A DNA stretch of 64,000 nucleotides from Strigamia acuminata (Eukaryota > Arthropoda > Chilopoda > Geophilomorpha > Linotaeniidae), in contig OX442320.1 in NCBI GenBank assembly GCA_949358305.1, positions 2,868,259-2,932,258 of the forward strand, written 5' to 3'. This document shows, in pieces, positions 38,001 to 46,400 of the stretch. Numbering within the stretch: the first letter of the stretch is position 1; each line of letters starts with the position of its first letter. The translations under genes and the position numbers were made by a program. The notes below the pieces were generated by a model. The model had not been told where the DNA came from. It made no database searches and worked only from the letters and a program-made list of their open reading frames with translations.

Positions 38001-39822
38001 TGCTGAAAAAAAATCTTGGAAAATAGGAAACAGATTAAAGTATGATTGAAATTTTTATAATGTAAACACAATTATATTTCTTTTTATTAGTCAACTTTCA
38101 GCAGAAAATATACATGTCACGGAAGAAATAAGAAATTATGTCAAAACAGCAACAGATGCAGAAGACTGGATTTTAGATTGTAATTATTAATATCTACACA
38201 ATTTTATACTGAAACTGTTTAATGTCTTTATTTTAGACGCAATTGGAATTCACTACAAAACCAAACGGTGCGAAGACTGTCGAGAAAAGAGTGCAGGCAA
38301 GGAACAGCACAGAAGATCTATAAAGCTGGCCCAAAGAAAAAAAAATAGTATGTTTGTTTTATTAATTATTTTTTTTAAAGAAAAAATAATCTTACATATT
38401 TTTTTTAGAAATGTTGCGACGGTTAAAGGCATTGGACCAACTTGAAATGGTGGAAACAAAAAAAATTAAGTTCAAAACAACAATAAAAAATGCCACTTAC
38501 ATGAGTAGTGAGGAGAGCGATGCTGAAAACCCGAAAGTTTTCAAGGTTAAGGTTTATAACTGGCATTCAAGAAAATGGCGAAGGCTCCTGAATAAACTGG
38601 ACATTAAAAGTGATGAGACAGCCAGCAGGACCAGTTTAAAGATGAGATGTACCAGAGTTCCAGGCACCCTTAGTGACAAGCCTCCACCAAAACTTATGGA
38701 GCAGGATGCCTGGATTTCAAATGGTATTAAAATTTAAATGTTAATTTCAGTTAAATATAACCTTTATATTTTTCAGCCATATAACTTGTTAGCCAAGTGA
38801 AATCGTCCCAGGATGTGGTTCACCATCTTGATTCGATCGACAATTCACGATGCGCCGATGTGCTCGTCCGCTGCCATTGGCCTCGAACCTCGTTTTCGTC
38901 TGTCAGATAGTCCCGCAGAAATGAGAACTTTTGATGCTGTTAGACGTCATCTGTACATTATTACATTATTGTTTGTGATTGTGATTGTTGACTGCAGTTT
39001 TGTTTTTTGTTTTTCTTCTCAATATTTATTTATTTCCTACATGATTTTTTTTTAATTTTAAAATAATTTTAGTTAAATGTATTTTTTTAAATTTGTCATT
39101 TCTTAATTTATTTTATATTAATTATTTTGAAGATGTTTTTCTTAATTAATTTAAAATTGATGTCCTATTAATTTTTTTAACATATATTAATTATAATTTT
39201 TTAATTAATGAAATTTTAATATTACATTTTAAAATTATTTTTGTAAATTTTATGTAAATTTCAGTTATTTTAATTAAATCTCATTTTTACAATTGATTTC
39301 TGAATTATTTTTCAAGTTTACAATATATACATCTTTAGAAATGCATTGAAAATCTAGATTTTACAATCAAGAAATATCTAAAAAGAAATTGATAAAAGTT
39401 GAATTTACAAAGATGTAAATGCATTTAAAAATGAGTGAATAATAAATTTGCAACTCTGGAAATATATTGTGAAATTTTAGAATTACACAATTGAAAATGT
39501 TTGTAAAGTTATTGTAAAAAAAGTCACGGAAATGGTCTCTTTCCGGATTGTAAATATGTTTGGAAAAGACTTATTTTCAATTGTTTGTAAATCTAATTTA
39601 CAAACTTGTAAAATCCATCTACCAATAAATTTACAATTCTTTACAAATGAGTAAATGTGATTTTTTTTCCAGTGGTACCGCCATTGGCGTCAACATCACC
39701 ACCTAGACGCAGTTAAGCGCGAGGATGAAATTTCTAGGAGAGTCAGGAAACATCTGCGGGACTATTCGCGCAGACCCGATCTCCTGTTGCCGGTGGGTAT
39801 TTAATCAATTAGTCGATTCGTT

Positions 39823-39853
<31 letters not shown>

Positions 39854-40832
39854 TTTTTTCCTCTGTTTCCTAGAAGTTGAAAAAAATGCACAAGGCCCTG
39901 AAACGGTGCCCATTCTGCATTGCGAGGCCTGTGGTTGACCGACTAGAGGACCACTGGTTGGTCAAACACAGATATCGCATTGCATGGGCACCGGGGATGG
40001 GAGAGGGAGAGGGAGAGCGCGTCGGAGACAACGACGACGACGACGACGACAACGACGGTGATTCGGCGTCACGTTCATCATCTTTTCAACGAGGCGATGC
40101 GCAGGGAGAGGAACGGGTGTTGCGATCGAGGGTGGTTCCCGTTGCGGAAGGGGGCAGCGAACCCAACAACGATCCCAACTATTGGGACGCTAGCCACGAA
40201 ATGAAAATCTTTCGCGACGGGAGCATGCGGTTCTCCATCCATTTGCTTACTATCCTGCTCTTTACGATACGGGCTCAGGTTCAGGCGGAACAAGTATATA
40301 TATTTTTATTTTTATTTTTATTTTTATTTATTTATTTATGTATATATTTTTTTTATTTTTTATTTTTTTTTAGTATTGGGACGATCCCGACATCAAGACC
40401 CACTTACTCCGGATGCTGGGGATGTTAAACCAATGGAACGACATGTTGGTGAGTGAATCTACCGCGCGCGTCTACGTCGACACTTTTCAGATATTGATTT
40501 TCCCGTTTTATTTGCAGAATAAAGATTTCTCGTTCGGTGATGAGGTGCTGATGAAGGAGAGGTTTGTTGTCGTCGGCGAGCCCGAGAACGACGAAGGAGA
40601 GGGGTGTGCAGAAGAGAGACGCCGGGAAGAAGAGCGTGAAACAGGTGAAAGGTGTGAAGAGGAAAAAGAAGACGACGAAGATTACAGAAACTCTGAATTT
40701 GAGGACGATGCGGAAAGTGATGAGGACGAAGACGAAGAAAAGAAACTGGCGAGGAAGGAGAAAGAGAAACGGGCAAGGAGCAAGAGAAAGAGGAAAGGAA
40801 AGGGAAAGTCGAGCGCCGGAAAGAAAAAGTGA
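20073..40832 (+). CDS. 13-exon zinc-finger/coiled-coil host gene (about 952 aa), split by a transposon
   Basis: Exons: 20073-20111, 20529-20624, 22711-22764, 23109-23360, 24024-24119, 24470-24549, 24621-25224, 25498-25896, 25959-26235, 26339-26375 plus 39678-39792 (one exon interrupted by the CACTA element), 39874-40293, 40374-40448 and 40518-40832. All junctions are GT-AG and all phases agree. The product starts MEAGSLCSVASPQ. A basic VVERVVERRVDRL helix lies near residue 130, Glu-rich repeats at about 220-380, and a Pro-rich segment at about 410-540. Two C2H2-like fingers follow: one starting YCALC with its His cluster across the insertion, one starting CPFC and ending HWLVKH. The tail is highly charged and Lys-rich. 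Probably nuclear. As assembled, the allele should be disrupted. No family recognised. Confidence 0.7.
20791..22355 (-). mobile_element. Degenerate Tc1/mariner-like element with long inverted repeats, in intron 2
   Basis: Flanked by TA on both sides (20789-20790 and 22356-22357). The ends are perfect inverted repeats starting AGGTGCGCGCCATAAG, and similarity between the two ends continues with mismatches for about 500 bp. The centre, on the minus strand, encodes broken transposase pieces, including a VFQQDNAHC segment (near 21330) typical of Tc1 transposases. Several stops and shifts make it non-autonomous. Confidence 0.85.
23361..24023. repeat. Intron with degenerate short repeats
   Basis: Intron 4 of the host gene holds about eight spaced copies of a word like GCGCGCTATTAAAGAC or TGCGCTATTTA, and a run of related AAATTCGTCAATTTT words (23640-23760). 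No ORF. Confidence 0.5.
24695..25005 (+). repeat. Coding minisatellite in exon 7
   Basis: Seven in-frame units of 39-45 bp encode AVEETVSxTEKEK or AVEETVSGKEVEKEM in alternation. A larger two-unit period is visible, indicating expansion by unequal exchange. Confidence 0.85.
26376..26390 (+). repeat. Left terminal inverted repeat of the CACTA element
   Basis: CACTGGAAAAAAAAG. The first 14 bases match the other end exactly, with weaker similarity continuing (CAAATTTAC against TCACATTTAC). Confidence 0.9.
26391..26904. other. Left subterminal region of the CACTA element
   Basis: AT-rich, with many short direct and inverted GTAAAT/TTTACA/TGGAAA words that are likely transposase or accessory-protein binding sites. 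No ORF. Confidence 0.5.
26905..29812 (-). CDS. CACTA-borne eight-exon gene of unknown function, 184 aa
   Basis: Minus-strand exons: 29737-29812, 29627-29679, 27575-27628, 27441-27510, 27323-27375, 27186-27266, 26988-27122 and 26905-26937. All are bounded by GT-AG and all phases agree. The start is MNTSSEVDSFSFK. The middle is very basic (KKRRLKRQRQRQ), a likely nucleic-acid-binding or nuclear-localisation segment. The C-terminal 70 residues look like a folded domain (VRNFWRDQIMNGQSRGATLL). A possible non-coding first exon lies at about 29880-29960. The 2-kb second intron contains the nested element at 27738-29075. It could be an accessory transposition protein, a role filled by a second protein in plant CACTA elements, but I cannot show homology. 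Confidence 0.6.
27738..29075. mobile_element. Possible nested transposon inside the CACTA element
   Basis: The word CATTAATCTCAGCGCTGAG near 27760 is inverted at 29047-29072, and CACCATTAAT occurs at the left end and inverted at the right. Between them are exon-like plus-strand pieces: a basic ORF at 27850-28086, and one starting MADKEKRDRSYEDK at 28252-28320 with donor GTGAGA. They do not join into one frame. No target duplication was found. Confidence 0.4.
29141..29262. repeat. 60-bp tandem duplication
   Basis: Two adjacent copies of a unit containing TGTTGCACAAACTCCTGATC, about 90 percent alike. Confidence 0.8.
30303..31610 (+). pseudogene. Decayed gene fragment, possibly EBP2-like nucleolar protein
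   Basis: Exon-like pieces at 30303-30350 (starting MSVGSASDDAYSSEEE), 30414-30461, about 30546-30640, about 31337-31457 and 31509-31610 are separated by GT-AG introns. The order is an acidic SSEEEL start, a KYETLKLELDWLKRLDL segment, then a basic Gly/Lys tail with PGKQKRQNMR. It resembles, in order, the N-terminus, the LEWVERLD-type segment and the RPGK-type C-terminus of the EBP2 (EBNA1BP2) rRNA-processing family. The middle is largely missing and stops interrupt exons 3 and 4. The resemblance is judged by eye. Confidence 0.4.
30641..31335. repeat. T-rich low-complexity stretch with tandem ATTTTGATTAAA units
   Basis: The first part (30641-31020) is almost pure TTTTTGG/TTTAGG-type sequence. 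At 31130-31270 short units like TCAAAATTTTGACCATTTTA repeat in tandem. No gene is supported. Confidence 0.6.
31996..34883 (-). CDS. CACTA/EnSpm transposase, 923 aa, three exons, intact
   Basis: Minus-strand exons 33714-34883, 33537-33654 and 31996-33479 have matching phases (0, then 1). The ATG (MATATHNRKYC) lies six bases after a 3' splice site (TTTTGCAG), so an untranslated leader exon is likely. The N-terminus has a C2H2-like finger (YCIQCKRFF...HVNNH), followed by an acidic linker. The catalytic region shows the D in NMDFFQP (near 33960), the D in VIDPLHNLFLG (near 33270) and the E in YSFESFNGI (near 32785), the expected DDE triad of TNP2-type transposases. A Cys-rich module (CGFLGH...CSKCEKKF) spans exon 2. 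No stop or shift was seen. It should cut and paste the whole element. Confidence 0.9.
34884..36052. promoter_or_regulatory. Probable divergent promoter region inside the CACTA element
   Basis: Lies between the transposase (leftward) and the accessory gene (rightward). AT-rich. Contains a short tandem GACAGACAAAGAGCAGAC repeat at 35770-35850. The 3' splice sites just before both ATGs imply that non-coding leader exons lie here. Confidence 0.4.
36053..38784 (+). CDS. CACTA-borne eleven-exon accessory gene, 321 aa
   Basis: Exons: 36053-36112, 36171-36200, 36321-36362, 36434-36532, 37714-37743, 37799-37912, 37972-38039, 38091-38179, 38237-38347, 38409-38723 and 38777-38784. All junctions are GT-AG with consistent phases, and there is no internal stop. 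The N-terminus is MPRRRRRALSDREIEAL, then an acidic stretch, then a Lys-rich coiled coil (residues about 88-120), a CEDCREKSAG pair of cysteines, and a basic C-terminal domain with VYNWHSRKWRRLLNK ending WISNAI. The position, divergent from the transposase, and the intact frame suggest a conserved second transposition protein, perhaps a subterminal DNA-binding factor. That role is inference. Confidence 0.65.
36575..37140. other. GC-richer block inside an intron of the accessory gene
   Basis: Intron 4 (1.2 kb, against about 100 bp for most others) contains 300-500 bp of CpG-rich, host-like sequence unlike its AT-rich surroundings. It is probably a small nested insertion, but the ends were not found. 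Confidence 0.35.
37370..37450. repeat. Minisatellite of 18-bp units
   Basis: Four copies of AAAAATTCATTTTTATTC or a close variant in tandem. Confidence 0.8.
38785..39659. other. Right subterminal region of the CACTA element
   Basis: A short GC-normal block (38810-38960) is followed by AT-rich DNA. The last 300 bp hold many TTTGTAAAT/ATTTACAAA words in both orientations, mirroring the left end. Confidence 0.5.
39660..39674 (-). repeat. Right terminal inverted repeat of the CACTA element
   Basis: The plus strand reads TTTTTTTTCCAGTG at the end. The pyrimidine run followed by CCAG also makes a strong 3' splice site directed into the host exon. Confidence 0.9.
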
Positions 40833-41152
40833 ATTCGCCTAATCTGCTCCTCAAATGTACGAATACATGTTTTAAATTTAATTTTAATTTATTTCACTCC
40901 TTTAAAACTCGTTCTTTTTTTACAGACAAATGGGCACGTCGGTGTTTGATAGCGACGCAATCGTGTTGTTCGTTGTTCGAGCGCATCATTTTTCGGCACC
41001 CCCAATCACAACGATGTCTTCTCTCGCACACGTGGAATGTGGCAGCCTCGTCCACGTCGAGTCTGGTTCGAGTGGACTCTGACAAAACAGCGAAGCTACT
41101 CGAATTCTCGACGTCAGTGTGTTTGGTGTCGTCGTTGTTTCGGTCACACGAG
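40833..41152 (+). other. Junction between the host gene and element A
   Basis: Begins after the host stop codon. A T-rich tract ending TTTTTTTACAG (40924) could be a splice acceptor or part of the element. No sequence here matches the 3' LTR at 50947-52524 beyond GTCACA near 41147, so a normal 5' LTR is not visible. Confidence 0.4.
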
Positions 41153-41170
41153 TGGCGCCCTCTGAACGTT
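41153..41170 (+). other. Candidate primer-binding site, element A
   Basis: TGGCGCCCTCTGAACG begins with TGGCGCCC, the usual complement of a lysine-tRNA 3' end. Only the first eight bases fit well. It lies 74 bp before the gag ATG. Confidence 0.45.
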
Positions 41171-41226
41171 TGCAACTTCATCGTTATCTCTCAGACTTAG
41201 GAAATTTTCTTAGTTTAAGTTTAGTT

Positions 41227-43431
41227 ATGACTAGTAACCAGCATCACATGAACACCCGCGGTAAGGAAAGAACTTGTTTGACCGGTGGAATGAATCTATC
41301 CGGGTTTATACCTGTTCCTAATGGAACTGAAGAAGTGGAAAACCACGCGGTCCATAATGGCGTTTCAAATGAAACAGCCGGACCATCTGGGGAGAATAGG
41401 GCTCCACGTGAGCCTACTCCGCCTGGAGAAGAGGAATGCATTCCTGAAGGTTCTCATTTAGGCCGAGGCGGTCTATTATTTTGTCAGGATCACGGTTTGA
41501 ACCCAAACCAATTTAGATCTTTGACCGAAGTATTAGATTTTGTGCACGCACCTCGTGCTACGTCGGAGCAAACCCATTCCCCAGCCAGCCAAAGATTAAA
41601 TAATTTTAGTCCCACTCCTTCGACGCTTATTTCTAGATATAGAAATAAAAATGCACAACCTCCTCGTCAAGATCAGTCGAATTTGACACCAGGAGATTTT
41701 AATCGTGCTTTCCAACAACGATTACGAGCGAATAACTTCGCTCGCAACCAACAAAGAGGATTTACAAATCCAGAGAACTTTGAGAATACGTTCAACAGAG
41801 CGAATTTGGGTCCGCCTAATATGGTCAACCCTAATCCAAGTTTTCTAAACGGATCAAATAGTTGTCCGAATCTCGCTGGAAATTTGAACCCAAATTCAGG
41901 TGCGACAAGAGGTCCAAACCGTCGTTTTGACCCAAATCCTAGATTTGCAAACAATTCTAGTCCAGCACCTAACATGCAAAGGGGTCACCCAGTTCCTCCG
42001 AACTCGAATAACCCAAATAATCCTTCTACTGGAACTCCAGGAAATTCAAATAACTATTTGAATCGAGGTACACCAGTTAATTCGAACTATCGTCCGAATT
42101 TTGGTAATCAAGAAAGTTCGAACAACCGTCCGAATTTTGACAATCAGGGTAATTCTAATAATCATTCGAATTATGGGAACCAAGGCAATTCGAATAACCA
42201 TTCGAACTTTGGTAACCACGGTAGGTCAAATCAAGAAGGGTCGAATAATTTCAACCCCAATAGTCAAAATAACTCGAGTCAACCTAACAATGGCGGATCG
42301 TCAAATGACAATTCGCGCCCCCCCAGTAGCTTTGGAATGACGGCTGATGACCTCGCGTCAATTGCCACGACCATGCACAAGTTGATGCAGGCAGGAAAAA
42401 GTTCCGCCACTGTCCCTCAAACTAACTGTTTGAAACCACCAGATATCCCTGTATTCTCCGGAAAAGCAGAAAAAAGCGAACGCTTTCTCAATATTGTAAA
42501 AAATGTCGCTTTCCTGCGAAACATGTCACTCGATGACATGCTTGTTAAAGGCGTGGCCGGTTATTTAACCGAGCAAGCGCATGGTTGGTTTCATGAAAGG
42601 AGAGAAGATTTCATATCTTGGGAAGTATTTGAACAGGCGTTCAAAGAACGGTTTGTAGCCACTCGACAAGAGCGGACGAACCAACTAACTAAGTTGAAAC
42701 AACTGGAAACAGAAAGTCTTTACGACTTTATGCACAAATATTACCAGTTATGGATATTACAAGACAGTCTTGATGCAAAAGGAGCTGGTTGTCTTTTTAT
42801 CGGGAGTGTAACTCCTGCTAATGATTTGCTTTTGCATACGCAAGGCATAGCGGATTTACCTCTGACAGAGATTTACACCGTTATAACAAAAAATAAAGGC
42901 TTGTACAGTCGTACAGCTAATGGAGCAAGGGAAAATATTTCCCATCCAGTTGTTTTCCCACCTCGGAAAACTGACACTCGTCCTCAGCCGAAGACAAATG
43001 CTAAATCTTTAACTTTGGATTCACAAGAACAACTTAATATTTGTGATGAAGAGTTACCTGAGGAGTGTGAGGCCGTTTATTTAATAAATGGAGTAGTAGA
43101 TCAGACCAGACGTGGTCAATTAGTTTGTTACCATTGTAAGAAACCAGGACACATGCGTCGAGAATGTCCAGATTTAAAACCACGAGCAAAATTCAACTCT
43201 GAAGAGTTGCAAAAACGAAGCACCCCGGATTCCCCGACTGTGGATCCTACTTCTAAACGTCCTAATAACAGATGGATAACTCAAGAAGTGTTGGATGCAA
43301 CACTAGATGCTAAATTTAATACTTTCAAAAATAAGTTACAAACTTCGCTGACTAACTCGTTGGCAGAAATGGTCAAGACTTTGATCAAGCCAGAATCTGC
43401 TGATTCAAGTGCGACTAGTTCAAAAAACTAG
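41227..43431 (+). CDS. gag: Gag protein of element A, 734 aa
   Basis: Starts at the ATG at 41227 (MTSNQHHMNTRGKERT). Residues about 130-390 are Asn, Pro, Ser and Phe rich, with NSNNHSN-type repeats and low complexity. The capsid-like Gag domain follows (about 395-600, with HGWFHERRED and LKQLETESLYDF). Then comes one CCHC zinc knuckle, CYHCKKPGHMRREC (about 637-650), which binds RNA. The stop TAG (43429-43431) lies directly after the slippery heptamer. The long Asn-rich N-terminus is unusual for Ty3/gypsy Gag and could drive condensate-like assembly; that is speculation. Confidence 0.92.
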   Translation: MTSNQHHMNTRGKERTCLTGGMNLSGFIPVPNGTEEVENHAVHNGVSNETAGPSGENRAPREPTPPGEEECIPEGSHLGRGGLLFCQDHGLNPNQFRSLTEVLDFVHAPRATSEQTHSPASQRLNNFSPTPSTLISRYRNKNAQPPRQDQSNLTPGDFNRAFQQRLRANNFARNQQRGFTNPENFENTFNRANLGPPNMVNPNPSFLNGSNSCPNLAGNLNPNSGATRGPNRRFDPNPRFANNSSPAPNMQRGHPVPPNSNNPNNPSTGTPGNSNNYLNRGTPVNSNYRPNFGNQESSNNRPNFDNQGNSNNHSNYGNQGNSNNHSNFGNHGRSNQEGSNNFNPNSQNNSSQPNNGGSSNDNSRPPSSFGMTADDLASIATTMHKLMQAGKSSATVPQTNCLKPPDIPVFSGKAEKSERFLNIVKNVAFLRNMSLDDMLVKGVAGYLTEQAHGWFHERREDFISWEVFEQAFKERFVATRQERTNQLTKLKQLETESLYDFMHKYYQLWILQDSLDAKGAGCLFIGSVTPANDLLLHTQGIADLPLTEIYTVITKNKGLYSRTANGARENISHPVVFPPRKTDTRPQPKTNAKSLTLDSQEQLNICDEELPEECEAVYLINGVVDQTRRGQLVCYHCKKPGHMRRECPDLKPRAKFNSEELQKRSTPDSPTVDPTSKRPNNRWITQEVLDATLDAKFNTFKNKLQTSLTNSLAEMVKTLIKPESADSSATSSKN
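43422..43428 (+). other. -1 ribosomal frameshift heptamer, element A
   Basis: AAAAAAC in the phase A AAA AAC of the gag frame, followed at once by the gag stop TAG. Pol is in the -1 frame. This is a canonical slippery sequence. The following CCGGGGGACGAAGG could start a stimulatory stem. Confidence 0.88.
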
Positions 43432-46400
43432 ATCCGGGGGACGAAGGTTTATTCCATCCTCCAGAAGTGGCTAATGCTACGTCGGAATCTTTATTTATGG
43501 ATGTAGACACAACTTGTCTTGAAGTAGCCACTAGTCATAGTGGCGGAGTAGATGAGAACTTGCAAGAAATGACAGAACAATTAAAAAATCTGACATTATT
43601 TCCTCACAAGTGCTACACGAAGAAATTCTGTAGACTCCGCCGACTCAACAGAGTCATAGGTGGTAATAATTTGCACAATATTACTTTGGGTAATAATAAA
43701 GATGATCCTCGAATGAAGATCACAATTGGTGGGCTCACCTACAACGCGCTCATGGATACAGGAGCATCTCAATGTTACATCGGGGAACAACTCTTGTCTG
43801 AAACCCAGGCTTTGCCAGAATTCTTACAAGAGGCTCCCAGAAACATGATGGTGAACGCTGTAGGCGTAGCACACAAGCCTGTCGGACAAATAACTTTGTG
43901 CGTGCAATGGGCTGATGAATTTACACCAATGAATTTCATCGTTTTAGCAAAACGAGTTTGTGGCTTGATACTTGGTCACAATTTCATGCGCAGACAGAAA
44001 ATTAGTCCGCATCCACATTTACAAGAGTTCTCTTGTGCAGATAAACCTAATTGGTCCGCTCCTTATGAATCGGAGGAAGCCAATTTGGCCCTCGCCCCGT
44101 TAAATCGAATTACTTTCGATTATTTAGGACTGTCGTCCACTCTCAACTCAATTGAGTTAACAGACACTCCTGTGTTGACTTGGGATGAAAAATTAGTTGA
44201 GGAGAGCGACTGCACTCCAGAACAAAGACTAGCACTTCGCGAAGTGGTTAACTCGATACCGAATGTATTTCGTGATCAAGTTGGGTGCACTAACGTGACC
44301 CAACATCGTATTAAGTTCAAAGAAGGGCATTCATTGCCCAAAATGCAGTATAGAATGTATAACCCGGCCAAAAGAGCCATTATGACCAAACTTGCTGCAG
44401 AACTTGAACAGGATGGACTTATTGAAAAGGCCAAAGGGCCATTTATAAGTCATCCAGTCATTGTTGCGAAGCCTGACGGCTCGTATAGGATGTGTATCGA
44501 CTACCGGTGGCTGAATGCCATCACCGAAGTCGAAGTAATACAAATGCCAAGTATTGACCTTTTGTTGCATAATACTGGTCCGGCAAAGTATTTTACGTTT
44601 ATTGACCTTGTTAAAGGTTACTACCAAGTCGAAATGTGTAAGGAAGATCGTCCAAAAACGGCGTTTTACACGCCAAACGGCCCTTATCAATTTGTGCGAA
44701 TGCCGTTCGGCCTTTGCAATGCGCCTTGTACTTTCCAGCGTCTGATGGAAGGCATTTTAGGCTCAGCTTTACAAGACTACGCGTTAGTCTATTTGGATGA
44801 CGTAATTGTATATTCAGATAATTGGGATGATCATCTCAAACACGTTCGAGATGTTCTAGAAAGGCTTAACCAAGCCAACATGACAATAAATAAAGCGAAA
44901 TCTCGTTTTGGGCGTACAGAATTAAAATTCTTGGGCCACTGGATTAAACCCGAAGGTCTCTTCGGTGACCCCGATAAAATATCGGCGATTATGAAATTTC
45001 CCACCCCCACGTGTGCTAAAGACATTCAGCGCTTTCACGGCATGACTAACTTCTTCAGGAAGTTTGTTCCAAATCACGGAACTATTGCCGCGCCATACAC
45101 ACGTATGATGAATGAGAAAACTCCATTTGAATGGGGAGATGAGCAGACAGAAGCTTTTAATAAAATTAAAGAGCTACTTTGTGGTGACAATTGTCTACAC
45201 AAACCAGATATGACTTTGCCATTTGTTGTCATGACTGACGCGTCACATGAAGGCTTAGGAGCTGTCCTTTGCCAAGACGTCGATATATTCGATGAAAAGA
45301 AGCAGAAAAACATTTCTGTACCCAGACCTGTAGCTTATGCAAGCAGAGTTTTACGTGGAGCGGAGAAGCGTTATACAACGCCGGAACTCGAATGTCTCGC
45401 AGTCGTGTGGGCTATTGATCGATTTAAACCATATCTCGAATATGGTACATTCACTTTAGAGTCAGATGCAGAAGCACTGAAATGGTTGATGCGAACGCCT
45501 GAACCATCTGGGAAATTTGGCCGATGGGCCTTAAGAATCCAATGTGGAAATTTTAAAATTGTTTTTCGAAAAGGTGCTGCTAATCAAGTTGCAGATGCAC
45601 TTTCTAGAGCCCCACTAACAGAGGAAGACATTCCTCTTCGTGACCATGTGGAACCTGTCGAAATTAAACAATACTGGCCTGAATGGGACGGAAATCCTTC
45701 TGTTTCATTAAATCGTGCCCCAGAAAAACGAGAATTTTTGGCTAGTGTGCGTTCCTATTTTTCAGAAAATTCTAAAGAATGTTCTGAAGAAAAGGAGGGG
45801 GAGGAAGTACAAGAAACCTTGTACAGTGCGTTGACTGAAGTACTTAAAGAAGTCCTTCCTACAAGGAGAGAAATAATAGATGCTCAGTTACTAGATACTG
45901 AATGCAAACGCATTCGAGAATATTTATTGAATGACAAGGTTGTTGGGATACCACAATCTGAAATAAAAGAATGGAAAAACAAAGTCAAAAATTATTGTTT
46001 GGACAAAAAAGAAGTTGATGGTGATCAAATGATCATCTATTTTAATCCTTCGTTCGAAGAGGAATTAAACGATTCGGGAAATGGCTTTAAAGCCGTTGTA
46101 CCCAGTTCACTCGTAAAACGAGTACTCTTCGCTTGTCATGGCCACCCCCTAAGCGGTCACGCTGGGATGAGTAAGACGCTTGAGAAAACGCGTTTAATAT
46201 ATTTCTGGCCTGGTATGAGTAGAAGTGTCAGGAACTACGTCAAAAGCTGCACGCACTGTGCTCAGTACAAGCCTATTCAACAGAAAAGGCACGCAGCTCC
46301 TTACACACCACACAACATGACCAATCCTTGGGAATGTATTAACATGGACTTGATGGGCCCGAAACCCGCGGGAAGGTCCCAAAACCAGTATATTTTTGTC

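Larger units (their letters stand above)
26376..39674 (-). mobile_element. CACTA/EnSpm-type DNA transposon, 13.3 kb, complete
   Basis: The ends are inverted repeats CACTGGAAAAAAAA, flanked by a direct 3-bp duplication GTA (26373-26375 and 39675-39677). CACTR termini with 3-bp duplications are diagnostic of this superfamily. Subterminal DNA at both ends is crowded with TTTACAAA/TTTGTAAA and TGGAAAT words, the usual binding-site-like array. It carries an intact transposase (minus), two further spliced genes, a nested element and a decayed captured gene. It sits inside a coding exon of the host gene. Orientation is given as that of the transposase. Confidence 0.92.

Noticed and set aside
40894-41181. 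Minus-strand ORF over the element A junction
   Set aside because: No start context, no domain, and it overlaps the primer-binding-site region on the wrong strand.
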